From: Rippkaea orientalis PCC 8801
GTDB taxonomy: Bacteria; Cyanobacteriota; Cyanobacteriia; Cyanobacteriales; Microcystaceae
NCBI RefSeq assembly: GCF_000021805.1
Contig: NC_011726.1
Coordinates: 2,760,097-2,824,096, forward strand
DNA: 64,000 bases
Direction: 5' to 3'
A program made the translations under genes and the position numbers. Of the stretch, positions 7,290 to 15,993 are shown in pieces (positions within the stretch are counted from its first letter, which is position 1; each line of letters begins with the position of its first letter). The notes under the pieces are model-generated. The model was not told where the DNA came from and did not search any database. It saw only the letters and a program-made list of their open reading frames with translations.

Positions 7290-10010
7290 ATGGAAAAAAT
7301 CAAAGATTTTGTTTTCTCGCATCGTCAACTGACTGAAGCATTAGGCTATTCTCTACCTGAGAAAGACTACGTTTATTTACAGCAACAAATTAAAATTATT
7401 GAACCGGAAATCGGCTTATTTTGGGAAACGATTAAAGCAGAAGCGGGACTCTATATCGTTATTGGGGGAAAATCTCGATTGGTCAATCAAAGCAATGAAA
7501 AAATTTGCACCCTAGAAAGGGGAGATACCTTTGGAGAATGTCGATTTTTTCCCAATGAAAATTTTGAAAACTATGGAGTGAGGGCTGGTTTAAAAACTAA
7601 ACTTGCTTACCTTTCCCCTGAATTGTTGTTTCCTTTAATCACCCAATATCCTCAAATACGAGAACATTTTTATTATCAAGCACAACAACGAAATAGTCGT
7701 TTAAAACCCACAGAATCACTTAAAAATCAAGTCAATGTACCGTTAAATTTACCGACTAAACAGTCAGCACCACTTCCTCAAAAATCTCCAAAAATAATCA
7801 ATAAAGCCTACTTTCCCAGTCCCACCCAAAAAGTCAGTCATCTGCTACAAAAAGTATGGCGACGCTACCCATTTTATGCCCAACAAAGTGCCTCTGACTG
7901 CGGGGCAGCTTGCCTAGTGATGGTTGCCCGTTATTGGGGTAAAAAGCTAAGTGTCAACCGTTTACGCGATATTGCCAATGTAGATAGAAACGGGGCTTCT
8001 TTGCGGGGACTTTGCCATGCAGCAGAAAGCATCGGTTTTTCGACGCGACCGGTTAAAGCCAGTCTGGATAAATTAGCTGAACAAGAACTTCCAGCCATTG
8101 TTCATTGGGAAGGAAAACACTACATTGTTGTCTATGAAATCACCAAAAAACAGGTAGTGATCGCTGATCCTGCTATTGGACAAAAAATCCTAAGTCACCA
8201 GGAATTTAAACAACATTGGACAGGCTATACCCTGCTCTTAAAACCTACGATTGACTTCAAAAATACGAAAGAAAGTACCACTCCTTTTTGGCAATTTTTT
8301 GAGTTGGTTAAACCCCATGGATTGGTGATTTTTGAAGTTTTTATTGCTTCCCTATTTATTCAAATCTTTGGCTTAGTTACACCTATTTTTACCCAACTTA
8401 TTTTAGATCGGGTGGTGGTACAGCGATCGGATGTAACTCTATTTGCCGTGGGATTAGGGTTAATTATTTTTGGCTTATTTAGAGTTGCCATGATGGGATT
8501 GCGTCAATATTTATTAGATCATACGGCTAATAAAATAGATATTACCTTAATTGTGGCATTTATCAACCATACTTTTCGGCTACCCTTGGGATTTTTCGAG
8601 TCTCGTTATGTCGGGGATATTATTTCCCGTGTTCACGAAAATCGTAAAATTCAACGGTTTTTAACAGGGGAAGCTTTGTCAATTCTACTGGATTTAATCA
8701 CAGTTTTTATCTATGTAGGATTGATGTTTTGGTATAGCTGGAAAATGGCTCTTTTATCCTTAGTAATTGTTCCCCCTTTCTTGATCCTTGCCCTAATTGC
8801 AACGCCATTTTTAAAGCGGATTTCGAGGGAAATTTTTGGAGAAATGGCAAAAGAACAAAGCTATCTAATTCAAGCCCTGAGCGGAGTTCGTACCATTAAA
8901 TCGAGTGCTGTTGAAAGAACGGTTCGTTGGCACTGGGAAGAACTGTTGCATAAAGAAATCACGACACAATTTTCAGGACAAGTGATTGGCAACCGCTTAC
9001 AAATTTTTAGTAATGGCATTGAAGCATTAGCAACCACGGGGTTACTTTGGTATGGAGCATGGTTAGTGATCCAAAATCAATTAACCATCGGGCAATTGGT
9101 CGCGTTTAATATGCTGTTTGGTAATGTGATTCGTCCATTCCAAAGGCTCACAGTACTATGGGAACAATTGCAAGAAGTTGTCATTGCCGTTGAACGTTTG
9201 AACGATGTTCTGGACTACGACCCCGAAGAAGATTTACAAGAGCAATCACGGCAAATATTACCGAAAATTAAAGGTCATATTCGCTTTGATAATGTTACTT
9301 TTCGTTATCATCCTGAAAGTGATTTAAACGTCCTTGAAAATCTCAGTTTTGACATAAAACCTGGTCAAACTGTGGCCTTAGTAGGGCGCAGTGGTTCAGG
9401 CAAAACTACCATTTCTAAACTCGTTTTAGGACTGTATATGCCTACGGATGGTAAAGTCTTAATTGATGGTCACGATATTAACAGTTTGTCCCTCAGTTCT
9501 TTGAGACAACAAATTGGGGTTGTCGATCAAGATACCTTTCTGTTTGGGGGAACCATTCGAGAAAATATTAGTTTAGCTCATCCTGATTCTACCCTAGAAG
9601 AAATCATCGAAGCAGCTAAATTAGCTGGAGCCCATGACTTCATTCAAAAACTACCGATGGGGTATGAAACCAAAATAGGAGAAGGGGGAGGACTGCTATC
9701 AGGAGGACAGCGACAACGGTTGGCGATCGCCCGTGCTTTGTTGGGTAATCCTCGTCTCTTAATTTTAGATGAAGCTACCTCCCATTTAGATGCAGAATCA
9801 GAGCGCATTATTCAAACCAATTTAAACTCCATTCTTCGCCATCAAACTACCTTAGTTATTGCCCATCGTCTCTCTACAGTGAGGAAAGCAGACTTAATTT
9901 TAGTGCTAGATCAAGGAGTTTTAATTGAGAGTGGAACCCATGAGCAATTAATGGCAAAACAAGGCCATTATTATTACTTAAACCAGCAGCAATTAGATAC
10001 AGTTGATTGA
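7290..10010 (+). CDS. C39 peptidase-containing ABC exporter with N-terminal cNMP-binding-like domain
   Basis: This 906-aa protein is a bifunctional peptidase and exporter of double-glycine leader peptides. Residues about 30-135 resemble a cyclic-nucleotide-binding fold (GLYIVIGGKSRL, then GDTFGE). The C39 peptidase has its catalytic Cys at 204 (SDCGAAC), a His in WEGKHYIVV and an Asp in ADPAIG. Transmembrane helices follow at about 345-600. The ATPase has Walker A GRSGSGKTT near 699, signature LSGGQ at 803, Walker B LLILDEATSHLD and the IAHRLST histidine. It is followed at once by an HlyD-type adaptor. The four Gly-Gly peptides nearby are its likely cargo. HetC of heterocyst-forming cyanobacteria has a similar domain order. 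Confidence 0.93.
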   Translation: MEKIKDFVFSHRQLTEALGYSLPEKDYVYLQQQIKIIEPEIGLFWETIKAEAGLYIVIGGKSRLVNQSNEKICTLERGDTFGECRFFPNENFENYGVRAGLKTKLAYLSPELLFPLITQYPQIREHFYYQAQQRNSRLKPTESLKNQVNVPLNLPTKQSAPLPQKSPKIINKAYFPSPTQKVSHLLQKVWRRYPFYAQQSASDCGAACLVMVARYWGKKLSVNRLRDIANVDRNGASLRGLCHAAESIGFSTRPVKASLDKLAEQELPAIVHWEGKHYIVVYEITKKQVVIADPAIGQKILSHQEFKQHWTGYTLLLKPTIDFKNTKESTTPFWQFFELVKPHGLVIFEVFIASLFIQIFGLVTPIFTQLILDRVVVQRSDVTLFAVGLGLIIFGLFRVAMMGLRQYLLDHTANKIDITLIVAFINHTFRLPLGFFESRYVGDIISRVHENRKIQRFLTGEALSILLDLITVFIYVGLMFWYSWKMALLSLVIVPPFLILALIATPFLKRISREIFGEMAKEQSYLIQALSGVRTIKSSAVERTVRWHWEELLHKEITTQFSGQVIGNRLQIFSNGIEALATTGLLWYGAWLVIQNQLTIGQLVAFNMLFGNVIRPFQRLTVLWEQLQEVVIAVERLNDVLDYDPEEDLQEQSRQILPKIKGHIRFDNVTFRYHPESDLNVLENLSFDIKPGQTVALVGRSGSGKTTISKLVLGLYMPTDGKVLIDGHDINSLSLSSLRQQIGVVDQDTFLFGGTIRENISLAHPDSTLEEIIEAAKLAGAHDFIQKLPMGYETKIGEGGGLLSGGQRQRLAIARALLGNPRLLILDEATSHLDAESERIIQTNLNSILRHQTTLVIAHRLSTVRKADLILVLDQGVLIESGTHEQLMAKQGHYYYLNQQQLDTVD

Positions 10011-10048
10011 ATTTTACCTTGTTATTTTTTTATTTTTGGACTAATCCT

Positions 10049-11578
10049 ATGACTAACGGCTTTAAAAAACCACATATTCTTGAACAAACGCAAAATCATT
10101 TATTAGAAGATGATGAATTAATTTTACCCATTGTGGAAACGAACCCTAGGGATGATTGGGCTCATTCAACAAAAGATCTGCTAGATACTTTGCCCCGTGT
10201 TTGGACAAGGGGTTTGCTGTACTTTTTGGTCATTTTTGTTAGTATTGCTTTGCCTTGGGCAATGTTAGCCAAAGTGGATGAAACAGGAAAGGCGATCGGC
10301 AAGTTAGAACCCAAGGCAAAAACCTTAAAATTAGATGCTCCTGTCGATGGAAAGATTGCTTTCATTAATGTCAAAGAAGGCGATATTGTTAAGCCAGGAC
10401 AACGGTTAATTGAGATTGAATCTGAGTTAATCCAAGGGGATTTAAAACAGCACCAAACTAAACTAGAAGGAGAAGAACAACGGTTACATCAATTAAATAT
10501 TTTAGAGAAACAATTACAGTTAGTTTTCCAGACTCAACAGCAACAAAATGAAGCCCAAAAATTAGAAAAACTTGCTCAAGTAAATCAAGCAAGACAGAAT
10601 CTTGATCAACTGAGAAATTCCTATGGATTACAAAAGGAAGAAAAGCAAGCACAAGTCAATCAAGCTCAACAGGATTTAGAACATAATCAAAAAGCCGTTA
10701 AATTGGCAGAAATTCAGTTAAAAAATGCCCAAGGGGTTAAAGATCGTTATTCCTCTGCCGTTGAAGAAGGGATTGTTTCCCAAATTCAGGTAGTAGAAAG
10801 GGAAGATACAGTACAGGAAAGGAAAAAAACCTATGAACAAGCCAAGTCTGATATTGAACAGGCAAAACATCGTTTAGCAGAACAAAAAAGTAGTTATGAA
10901 CGGACGATTAAACAAGCTAGTGCTGATATTAAGGAAGCAGAATTAAGGCTGAAAGAACAAGAAAACAGCTATGATAGTTTAGTCCAGTCAGGGGAACTAT
11001 CTTTGCTCAAAAATAAAGAACAAATTAATAACCTACAAACGGAAATTACGACCCTTAAATCAGACATAAAACAAACCAAAAGTCAAATTCAAAATTTGCA
11101 GTTTCAGTTAAGCCAAAGAGTCGTAAAAGCTCCTGTTGCAGGAACGGTTTTTGATTTACCGATTGAAGCGGAAGGAGCCGTTGTTCAACCAGGAAATCGA
11201 CTTTTAGAAATTGCGCCTCAAGGAACACCTTTGATTTTACGAGCGCAAATGGCTACATCAGAAAGTGGTTCTGTGACTAAAGGAATGCCTGTTAAAATAA
11301 AGTTTGATGCCTATCCTTTTCAGGATTTTGGGATAATAGAAGGAAAATTAATTGAGGTTTCTCCAACGACATCAGAGATAGATACCTCAGAGGGTAAAAC
11401 ATTAGCTTATGACCTAAAAATTGAACTCAATCAAACTTGTATGCCAACCCCTAAAGAGTGTATTACATTACGTCCTGGCGATACAGCAATTGCAGAGGTT
11501 ATTATCCGTCAGCGTCGCATGATTGATTTTGTTCTTGATCCCTTTAAGAAATTACAACAAGGAGAGTTTAAGCTTTAG
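10049..11578 (+). CDS. HlyD-family membrane fusion protein
   Basis: This periplasmic adaptor links the inner-membrane exporter to an outer-membrane channel. I use the ATG at 10049 (MTNGFKKPHILEQ), 38 bp after the exporter stop; the frame also opens at a TTG overlapping that stop. One transmembrane helix (LLYFLVIFVSIALPWAMLAK) lies near residue 60. A lipoyl-like half (VDGKIAFINVKEGDIVKPGQ) precedes a coiled coil rich in Gln, Glu and Lys at about 125-360. The second lipoyl half is at VVKAPVAGTVFDLP, and a beta-barrel domain ends the protein. No TolC-like gene is present in the island, so a channel encoded elsewhere would be needed. Confidence 0.92.
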   Translation: MTNGFKKPHILEQTQNHLLEDDELILPIVETNPRDDWAHSTKDLLDTLPRVWTRGLLYFLVIFVSIALPWAMLAKVDETGKAIGKLEPKAKTLKLDAPVDGKIAFINVKEGDIVKPGQRLIEIESELIQGDLKQHQTKLEGEEQRLHQLNILEKQLQLVFQTQQQQNEAQKLEKLAQVNQARQNLDQLRNSYGLQKEEKQAQVNQAQQDLEHNQKAVKLAEIQLKNAQGVKDRYSSAVEEGIVSQIQVVEREDTVQERKKTYEQAKSDIEQAKHRLAEQKSSYERTIKQASADIKEAELRLKEQENSYDSLVQSGELSLLKNKEQINNLQTEITTLKSDIKQTKSQIQNLQFQLSQRVVKAPVAGTVFDLPIEAEGAVVQPGNRLLEIAPQGTPLILRAQMATSESGSVTKGMPVKIKFDAYPFQDFGIIEGKLIEVSPTTSEIDTSEGKTLAYDLKIELNQTCMPTPKECITLRPGDTAIAEVIIRQRRMIDFVLDPFKKLQQGEFKL

Positions 11579-11665
11579 GTTGGAGTTCAGAAGAATTACA
11601 CTTTCAGTGTGCTTATCTGGTTCATTTTCTTTGAGAAGTGCTTAATATTAATTTTGAACCCCTAG

Positions 11666-11782
11666 GATCATATTGAATTGATTAATCAATATGTAAAAGA
11701 AAGTCAACAGATTGGTAGAAGTGAAGGAATCAGAAACTTTAAAAATTCGCTTAGGGAAAATGTTGATAATAACTTAAGTTAG
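11666..11782 (+). pseudogene. Remnant of an unidentified coding sequence
   Basis: Read from GAT at 11666 to TAG at 11782, this stretch encodes 38 residues with protein-like composition (DHIELINQYVKESQQIGRSE and onward). An in-frame TAG stands directly upstream and there is no start codon. It looks like the 3' end of a decayed gene lying between the adaptor and the foldase. I do not recognise the parent family. Confidence 0.3.
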
Positions 11783-11834
11783 AAGTTAGAATTTAGTAAA
11801 TGAAGAAATATCAATTTTCAACTTAAAAGCAATT

Positions 11835-12566
11835 ATGTCATTATCTATCGCCATTACCGACGAAGAAATTCTCAAGCAAGTGAAATTATCTGGTAAAATT
11901 CCAGAAATCATAGAAGGGATTATTAACCGTCAAATTATTACCGAAGAAGCGACTAACTTGGGAATTAAAGTAGAAACTGAAGAACTTCAACAAGCCGCCG
12001 ATCAATTTCGATTATCGAAGAACCTCCACAGTGCCAATGATACTCATCAATGGTTAGAAAAAAATCAGCTTTCTGTCGATGATTTTGAAGAAATGCTTTA
12101 TTGTACCATTCTTTCTGGAAAGTTGGCCAACCATCTTTTTAATGATCAAATTGAAGCTTATTTCTATCAAAATCAATTAAATTATGCTGAAGTAGTAATG
12201 TATGAAGTTATCTTGGATAATGAAGACTTAGCGATGGAATTATATTATGCTATTGATGAAGAAGAAATGAGTTTTTGGGATGTGGCGCATCACTATATAC
12301 AGGATCAAGAATTAAGACGCAAAGGTGGCTATTTAGAAACCGTTAAACGTCAGGACTTAAAACCTGAAATTTCTGCTGCGGTTTTTGCTGCAACCCCTCC
12401 CGAATTACTAAAACCAATTATGACTTCTCAAGGCGTTCATTTAGTGTTTGTTGAGGAAATAATACAACCAGTGTTAAACGAGAAGAAACGTTATCAAATC
12501 TTAGCTGATTTGTTTTCTCAGTGGGTAAAGCAAAAATCTGAAGAAATTACAATTGTGGATAATTAA
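11835..12566 (+). CDS. PpiC/SurA-type peptidylprolyl isomerase, RiPP-island foldase
   Basis: This 243-aa protein has an N-terminal helical chaperone-like half (about 1-115) rich in Glu and Gln. It is followed by a parvulin-like domain at about 115-230, with the motif region RRKGGYLETVKRQDLKPEIS and the strand GVHLVFVEEI. No signal peptide is visible, so it is probably cytoplasmic or carried with the exporter. Similar genes often accompany C39 exporter/HlyD pairs in cyanobacteria. Its role here, handling peptides before or during export, is inferred from position. It ends 112 bp from the convergent 55-aa precursor gene. Confidence 0.8.
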   Translation: MSLSIAITDEEILKQVKLSGKIPEIIEGIINRQIITEEATNLGIKVETEELQQAADQFRLSKNLHSANDTHQWLEKNQLSVDDFEEMLYCTILSGKLANHLFNDQIEAYFYQNQLNYAEVVMYEVILDNEDLAMELYYAIDEEEMSFWDVAHHYIQDQELRRKGGYLETVKRQDLKPEISAAVFAATPPELLKPIMTSQGVHLVFVEEIIQPVLNEKKRYQILADLFSQWVKQKSEEITIVDN

Positions 12567-12600
12567 TAATCAACAATAGTTATTCTTAAGAAAAATTCAA

Positions 12601-12642
12601 AAACAAGCTGCTAGAGATTTTTGTATTTCTGGCAGCTTGTTT
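12601..12642. terminator. Bidirectional hairpin between convergent genes
   Basis: AAACAAGCTGC at 12601-12611 pairs perfectly with GCAGCTTGTTT at 12632-12642. The minus-strand reading continues into TTGAATTTTT, as expected of an intrinsic terminator for the 55-aa peptide gene. It lies between the stops of the foldase and that gene. Confidence 0.7.
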
Positions 12643-12678
12643 AAGGTATTGTTGTATAAGCTAATGAATCAGACTTAT

Positions 12679-12846
12679 TTATCTCAGAACGTGTGAAATG
12701 GCAAGACCGACAGCTACACCAAACCAGAACGCTCCACCATGAGTTTCATTAAGTTGATCATCGGTTAACTCAGCCATGAAACTTTCAGAATCAACAAACA
12801 AATCAGTACCAGCAGGATATAAATTTGAAATTGCAATGTTAGCCAT
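12679..12846 (-). CDS. 55-aa double-glycine RiPP/bacteriocin-like precursor
   Basis: This short gene was found by translating the minus strand. A strong ribosome site (GAGGAGG) lies about 10 bases before the ATG at 12846. The leader ends LTDDQLNETHGG, a classic double-glycine site for a C39 peptidase, with hydrophobic residues at the expected leader positions. Cleavage after Gly38 would leave the 17-residue core AFWFGVAVGLAISHVLR: hydrophobic, with small residues spaced as in membrane-active peptides, one Ser, no Cys and no Tyr-Gly. It is separate from the other precursor genes and convergent with the exporter operon. It may be an unmodified bacteriocin or a substrate of the island's enzymes. 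The sequence supports precursor status; the activity is unknown. Confidence 0.82.
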   Translation of the reverse strand: MANIAISNLYPAGTDLFVDSESFMAELTDDQLNETHGGAFWFGVAVGLAISHVLR

Positions 12847-13348
12847 TTTAAGAGTTCCTCCTCAGAAGAAATATTAGTTGTTTTAACTCTTTTATTTTAT
12901 TGTTCTTACCTTTATATGGCAACGCTTTTTATATTACAAAAAAGAAAAAAATATGACAATTACAAGTCATGATTAAAGCCCGAAAAACTGTTTTTGAGCT
13001 ATTTGACTTTTCCTCAATTCAGTTATATGTATGAAAGCTCGCGTTAAATGAACAAAAATTAAATTAATTATTTCTTTTTTAATCATAATTTTTTGCTAAC
13101 TTATCAAATAAACGAACAAGAAAATATAGACTAAAGATTAATCTTTAGTCTATGAATAGACAATCATTAAATTAAACTATCTTCCTGATTTAAAATAGTT
13201 ATCTTTGAGTTTTAAGTAGGTCGGTATAAATAAAGGTAGTAAAACCCCGATTTTTCCTTGGCTAAAATGGCTTGCCTTCGTTAACATATCCTAAAGTGAC
13301 AGAAGAGAGATAGATCAGGCTACATATTTTTTATCAACATTATCAAAA
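12847..13348. other. AT-rich intergenic region of the RiPP island
   Basis: This 502-bp gap separates the HopA1 gene from the 55-aa precursor, both on the minus strand. It holds the probable promoter of the precursor and the perfect palindrome at 13126-13153. No convincing further short gene with a ribosome site was seen on either strand. Confidence 0.6.
13126..13153. repeat. 28-bp perfect palindrome
   Basis: The half ATAGACTAAAGATT is followed immediately by its exact reverse complement with no spacer. It lies about 200 bp beyond the HopA1 stop on the minus strand. It may be a terminator-like cruciform or a binding site for a dimeric regulator. Confidence 0.6.
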
Positions 13349-14476
13349 TTAATTAGTCTTTGGCATAATCAAGGTCTGGTCATATATATTTTCAGACTGA
13401 CTATTCAGATAACTATATTGTAGATTAATTCCTAATTGAGAAAATTCTTGCAAAATAGCTTTCATTCGTCCTTCGGGAGAATCATCTCCCTGATACAAAG
13501 CTTCTAATAACCCATTAGCAATTATTTGACAACGGTTCATTCCAAAACTTTCTTTTTGGAAAAATTTTTGATTAGGTTCCTCTGCTAATCCTAACCCCGG
13601 TGCAAGTTCTAAAGTAAATAAAGGTGTTTCAGGCTTAAAATACTTTTGATAGTCTTGATAAATAATCCCTAAAATTTCTCTCACTGCTAAATAATTTTCC
13701 TTATCAAAATACAATACCCCTGAATCGTAGCGTTGGTAATCTTCAGGATTATATAATACCTTAAAACTAAAAGGTATTTCTTTATTATTTAACTGTTCAG
13801 TTAAACTTTTCATGATTTTAATAGCTCCTGAAGGAGTTAAATTAAAATAAATACGAACAGTAACTGATTGCTCAGCCAATTGTTTAATTATTTGATGGCC
13901 TTGATTACCAACGGCCATATAAAATCCATTTTGGACTAAATTTTTGGGCATCTTAATTGACACTGAATCTCCGACTACAGCATTTTTTTCAGAAACTTTG
14001 AGATATTTATCTGGATCAATATATAGTTTTAAATCCCCTTTAGTGACTATTAACCCATCATCTTCTTCTTTGATAACTAACCAACCTAAATCAAAATAAC
14101 CTTGTCCGTGGTTGTTGTTATCTAATTGATAATAAAATTGCAAATCTACCCCTAAAAAAGTATTATTTTCTAAATCAATTGGTCGGTTATTACTTTGTTT
14201 ATCTAATGCTAAAGATTTTCGCATTGAACCATTATAATAGATACCATAGAGAAAGCTTTGTAATTGTAAGCTAAAATATTTGTTCTTTATTGGTTCAGGG
14301 AGATTCTTAAAACGGGTAAATGATTCAGCAGGCAGTTCAAAAGGTTGATAATCAGGATGAATAATCGAGAAATTTGGTTTGATTTCAACATTTTTAACGA
14401 TGTCAGTCAAAACCTCTCGTAATTTCTGACTAATTTGATTAGACTGCTGAAGGGAAAGAGAATCAAGTAATTGCAT
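13349..14476 (-). CDS. HopA1-domain protein, candidate class V-type phospho-Ser/Thr lyase
   Basis: This 375-aa protein resembles the HopA1 effector family: a helical N-terminus, a central region with YYNGSMRKSLAL and FYYQLDNNNHGQGYFDLGW, and a C-terminal GLGLAEEPNQKFFQKESFGM. In class V lanthipeptide clusters (lexapeptide, cacaoidin, pristinin) a HopA1-domain protein acts with an APH-like kinase to dehydrate Ser/Thr. Here it lies 25 bp downstream of an APH-like kinase gene in the same operon, which supports that reading. It is the last gene of the minus-strand maturation operon. The family call is from overall pattern, without a catalytic motif I can name. Confidence 0.68.
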   Translation of the reverse strand: MQLLDSLSLQQSNQISQKLREVLTDIVKNVEIKPNFSIIHPDYQPFELPAESFTRFKNLPEPIKNKYFSLQLQSFLYGIYYNGSMRKSLALDKQSNNRPIDLENNTFLGVDLQFYYQLDNNNHGQGYFDLGWLVIKEEDDGLIVTKGDLKLYIDPDKYLKVSEKNAVVGDSVSIKMPKNLVQNGFYMAVGNQGHQIIKQLAEQSVTVRIYFNLTPSGAIKIMKSLTEQLNNKEIPFSFKVLYNPEDYQRYDSGVLYFDKENYLAVREILGIIYQDYQKYFKPETPLFTLELAPGLGLAEEPNQKFFQKESFGMNRCQIIANGLLEALYQGDDSPEGRMKAILQEFSQLGINLQYSYLNSQSENIYDQTLIMPKTN

Positions 14477-14501
14477 AATAGTTGAGTTACCAAAGTATTA
14501 G

Positions 14502-15656
14502 TTAAATAAAATTAGGTTGAGGTATTTGGGATGCCGCACTACCAAAGAGAGTCGGGATTGATTGAGTTGGACGACAAAGTAAGGTTTTAGCAACCTGAAG
14601 CATAGCAATCCCTGTATTTCCAAAAGATTTTTGATATTGAATCATCGCCTGAATTTGTCCAATTAAAGCAAATCCAGCACACTGAATTACCCGTTTTAAG
14701 AAATCAGGTTTATGTTCTGTGATTTCTGGAAAAGTATTAAGATAGGTAATATATAAAGTGGCAATAGAGGGTTGTAATAATTCTAAAGGCGTTGTTGCCA
14801 ATCGCAAAGATTCATCAATTGTTAAGGACTGACTAACGACTAAACTTCCGAGCCAAATTTGTATATAAGCTCCCATTAACATTCCTAAATCAAAAGTAGG
14901 ATCTCCCCATCCTGCTCGTTCCCAATCAATCAAACGAACCAGATTTTTTTGAGAGTTTTCCCAATCATTTAAGAGAAGAATATTATTAAGTTTTAAATCA
15001 TTATGGGTTAAACAAAGAGGGGTTATTGCTTGGCCTAATTCTGCGATCGCCTGTCCCAAACTATCATATCTTTGATAAAGGGCGAAGAATTTTAGTCCAT
15101 CGCTAGGAACCACACTAAAAATTTCGGGTGTAACCCGTTCTAAACTTTGAATTGATTTTAATATTGGGTTGGAATTAGGACTCCCTGACTCATTAGCAAA
15201 AAAGCCTTGATAATCTTTATTGTTAATTGTTTGGCGATGAATACTGCCCAAAGTTGTTGCCAAAGATGAAGCAATTACGGAGTTAAAAGTATTTTCCGTG
15301 GAATAAAAGCTTTGTAAATCTTGGTAATGATCGAAATAAGTAGTGATCACAATAGAATTATCCGGATCAAAATGCAAAACTTCAGGTACATAAGACCATA
15401 AATTATTAAGTTCTGGAAAATCTTGCAAAAATTTCTGTAACCGCCATTCTCCTAAAAATTCACCCGCCGTTTTGCCTTCTTGATTATGTCTTTCTTGTTT
15501 CACTAAAAGTTTTCGTGCATCTGAAAAACTAATGAGTAAATTAAAATTTTTAGCTAATATTGGTTCAATGTTAGCACTGTCTTTATCGGTGTCGTGACAA
15601 AGCTGATGCTCAATTAAATAGTCAAAAATATTCTGGGAATTTAAAATGAATGGCAT
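14502..15656 (-). CDS. APH-family phosphotransferase, candidate RiPP kinase
   Basis: This 384-aa protein starts at the ATG at 15656 (MPFILNSQN); two codons upstream the frame also opens at a TTG. The kinase catalytic loop LTHNDLKLNNILL is present, with the catalytic Asp and following Asn, then the metal-binding LIDWERAGWGDPTFDLGML, as in aminoglycoside and choline kinases. No resistance gene context exists. Paired with the HopA1-domain gene, it best fits a Ser/Thr kinase for dehydration, as in class V lanthipeptides. No clear ribosome site precedes it, so translational coupling to the upstream 59-aa gene is unlikely (about 140 bp apart). A small-molecule kinase role remains possible. Confidence 0.78.
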   Translation of the reverse strand: MPFILNSQNIFDYLIEHQLCHDTDKDSANIEPILAKNFNLLISFSDARKLLVKQERHNQEGKTAGEFLGEWRLQKFLQDFPELNNLWSYVPEVLHFDPDNSIVITTYFDHYQDLQSFYSTENTFNSVIASSLATTLGSIHRQTINNKDYQGFFANESGSPNSNPILKSIQSLERVTPEIFSVVPSDGLKFFALYQRYDSLGQAIAELGQAITPLCLTHNDLKLNNILLLNDWENSQKNLVRLIDWERAGWGDPTFDLGMLMGAYIQIWLGSLVVSQSLTIDESLRLATTPLELLQPSIATLYITYLNTFPEITEHKPDFLKRVIQCAGFALIGQIQAMIQYQKSFGNTGIAMLQVAKTLLCRPTQSIPTLFGSAASQIPQPNFI

Positions 15657-15796
15657 AAGCAATTAATCATTAATAATTAGAATAAAAATTTGGATAGTTA
15701 ACCAGAGGTTTGATTGATTTCCTATGGTTAGGTCAATTAAATCTTTGAAACTAATGAAATTGGTTGAATCAGCTAAATACATGGGAAAATTACCGA

Positions 15797-15976
15797 TTAT
15801 TTTTCGATAATTCCTGCTTCTTCTTCGATTTTATCTAAAGCTTTTTTGACTTTAAATAACGTTCGTAAATAAGCGATATTACTATTCCAAGCGGAACGGG
15901 GCAAAATCGGTTGTTTTGCTGCTTCATTTTCTGGAGTTCTTTCTAACCCACTAGATTCAATTAAGCTTTTTTCCAT
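15797..15976 (-). CDS. 59-aa unknown protein between RiPP enzymes
   Basis: A ribosome site GAGGAAA precedes the ATG at 15976. The product begins MEKSLIESSGLERTPENEAA, has a central PRSAWNSNIAYLR and ends in a charged helix (KKALDKIEEEAGIIEK). It has no Gly-Gly site and no hydrophobic core, so it does not look like a precursor. It starts 17 bp after the radical SAM stop, so it belongs to the operon. A small leader-binding or scaffolding partner of the maturase is one possibility. I do not recognise the family. Confidence 0.6.
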   Translation of the reverse strand: MEKSLIESSGLERTPENEAAKQPILPRSAWNSNIAYLRTLFKVKKALDKIEEEAGIIEK

Positions 15977-15993
15977 GGTACATTTCCTCAGAA

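Noticed and set aside
14502-15656. The APH-like kinase as an antibiotic resistance gene.
   Set aside because: Its position between RiPP maturation genes and its pairing with a HopA1-domain gene fit peptide modification better.
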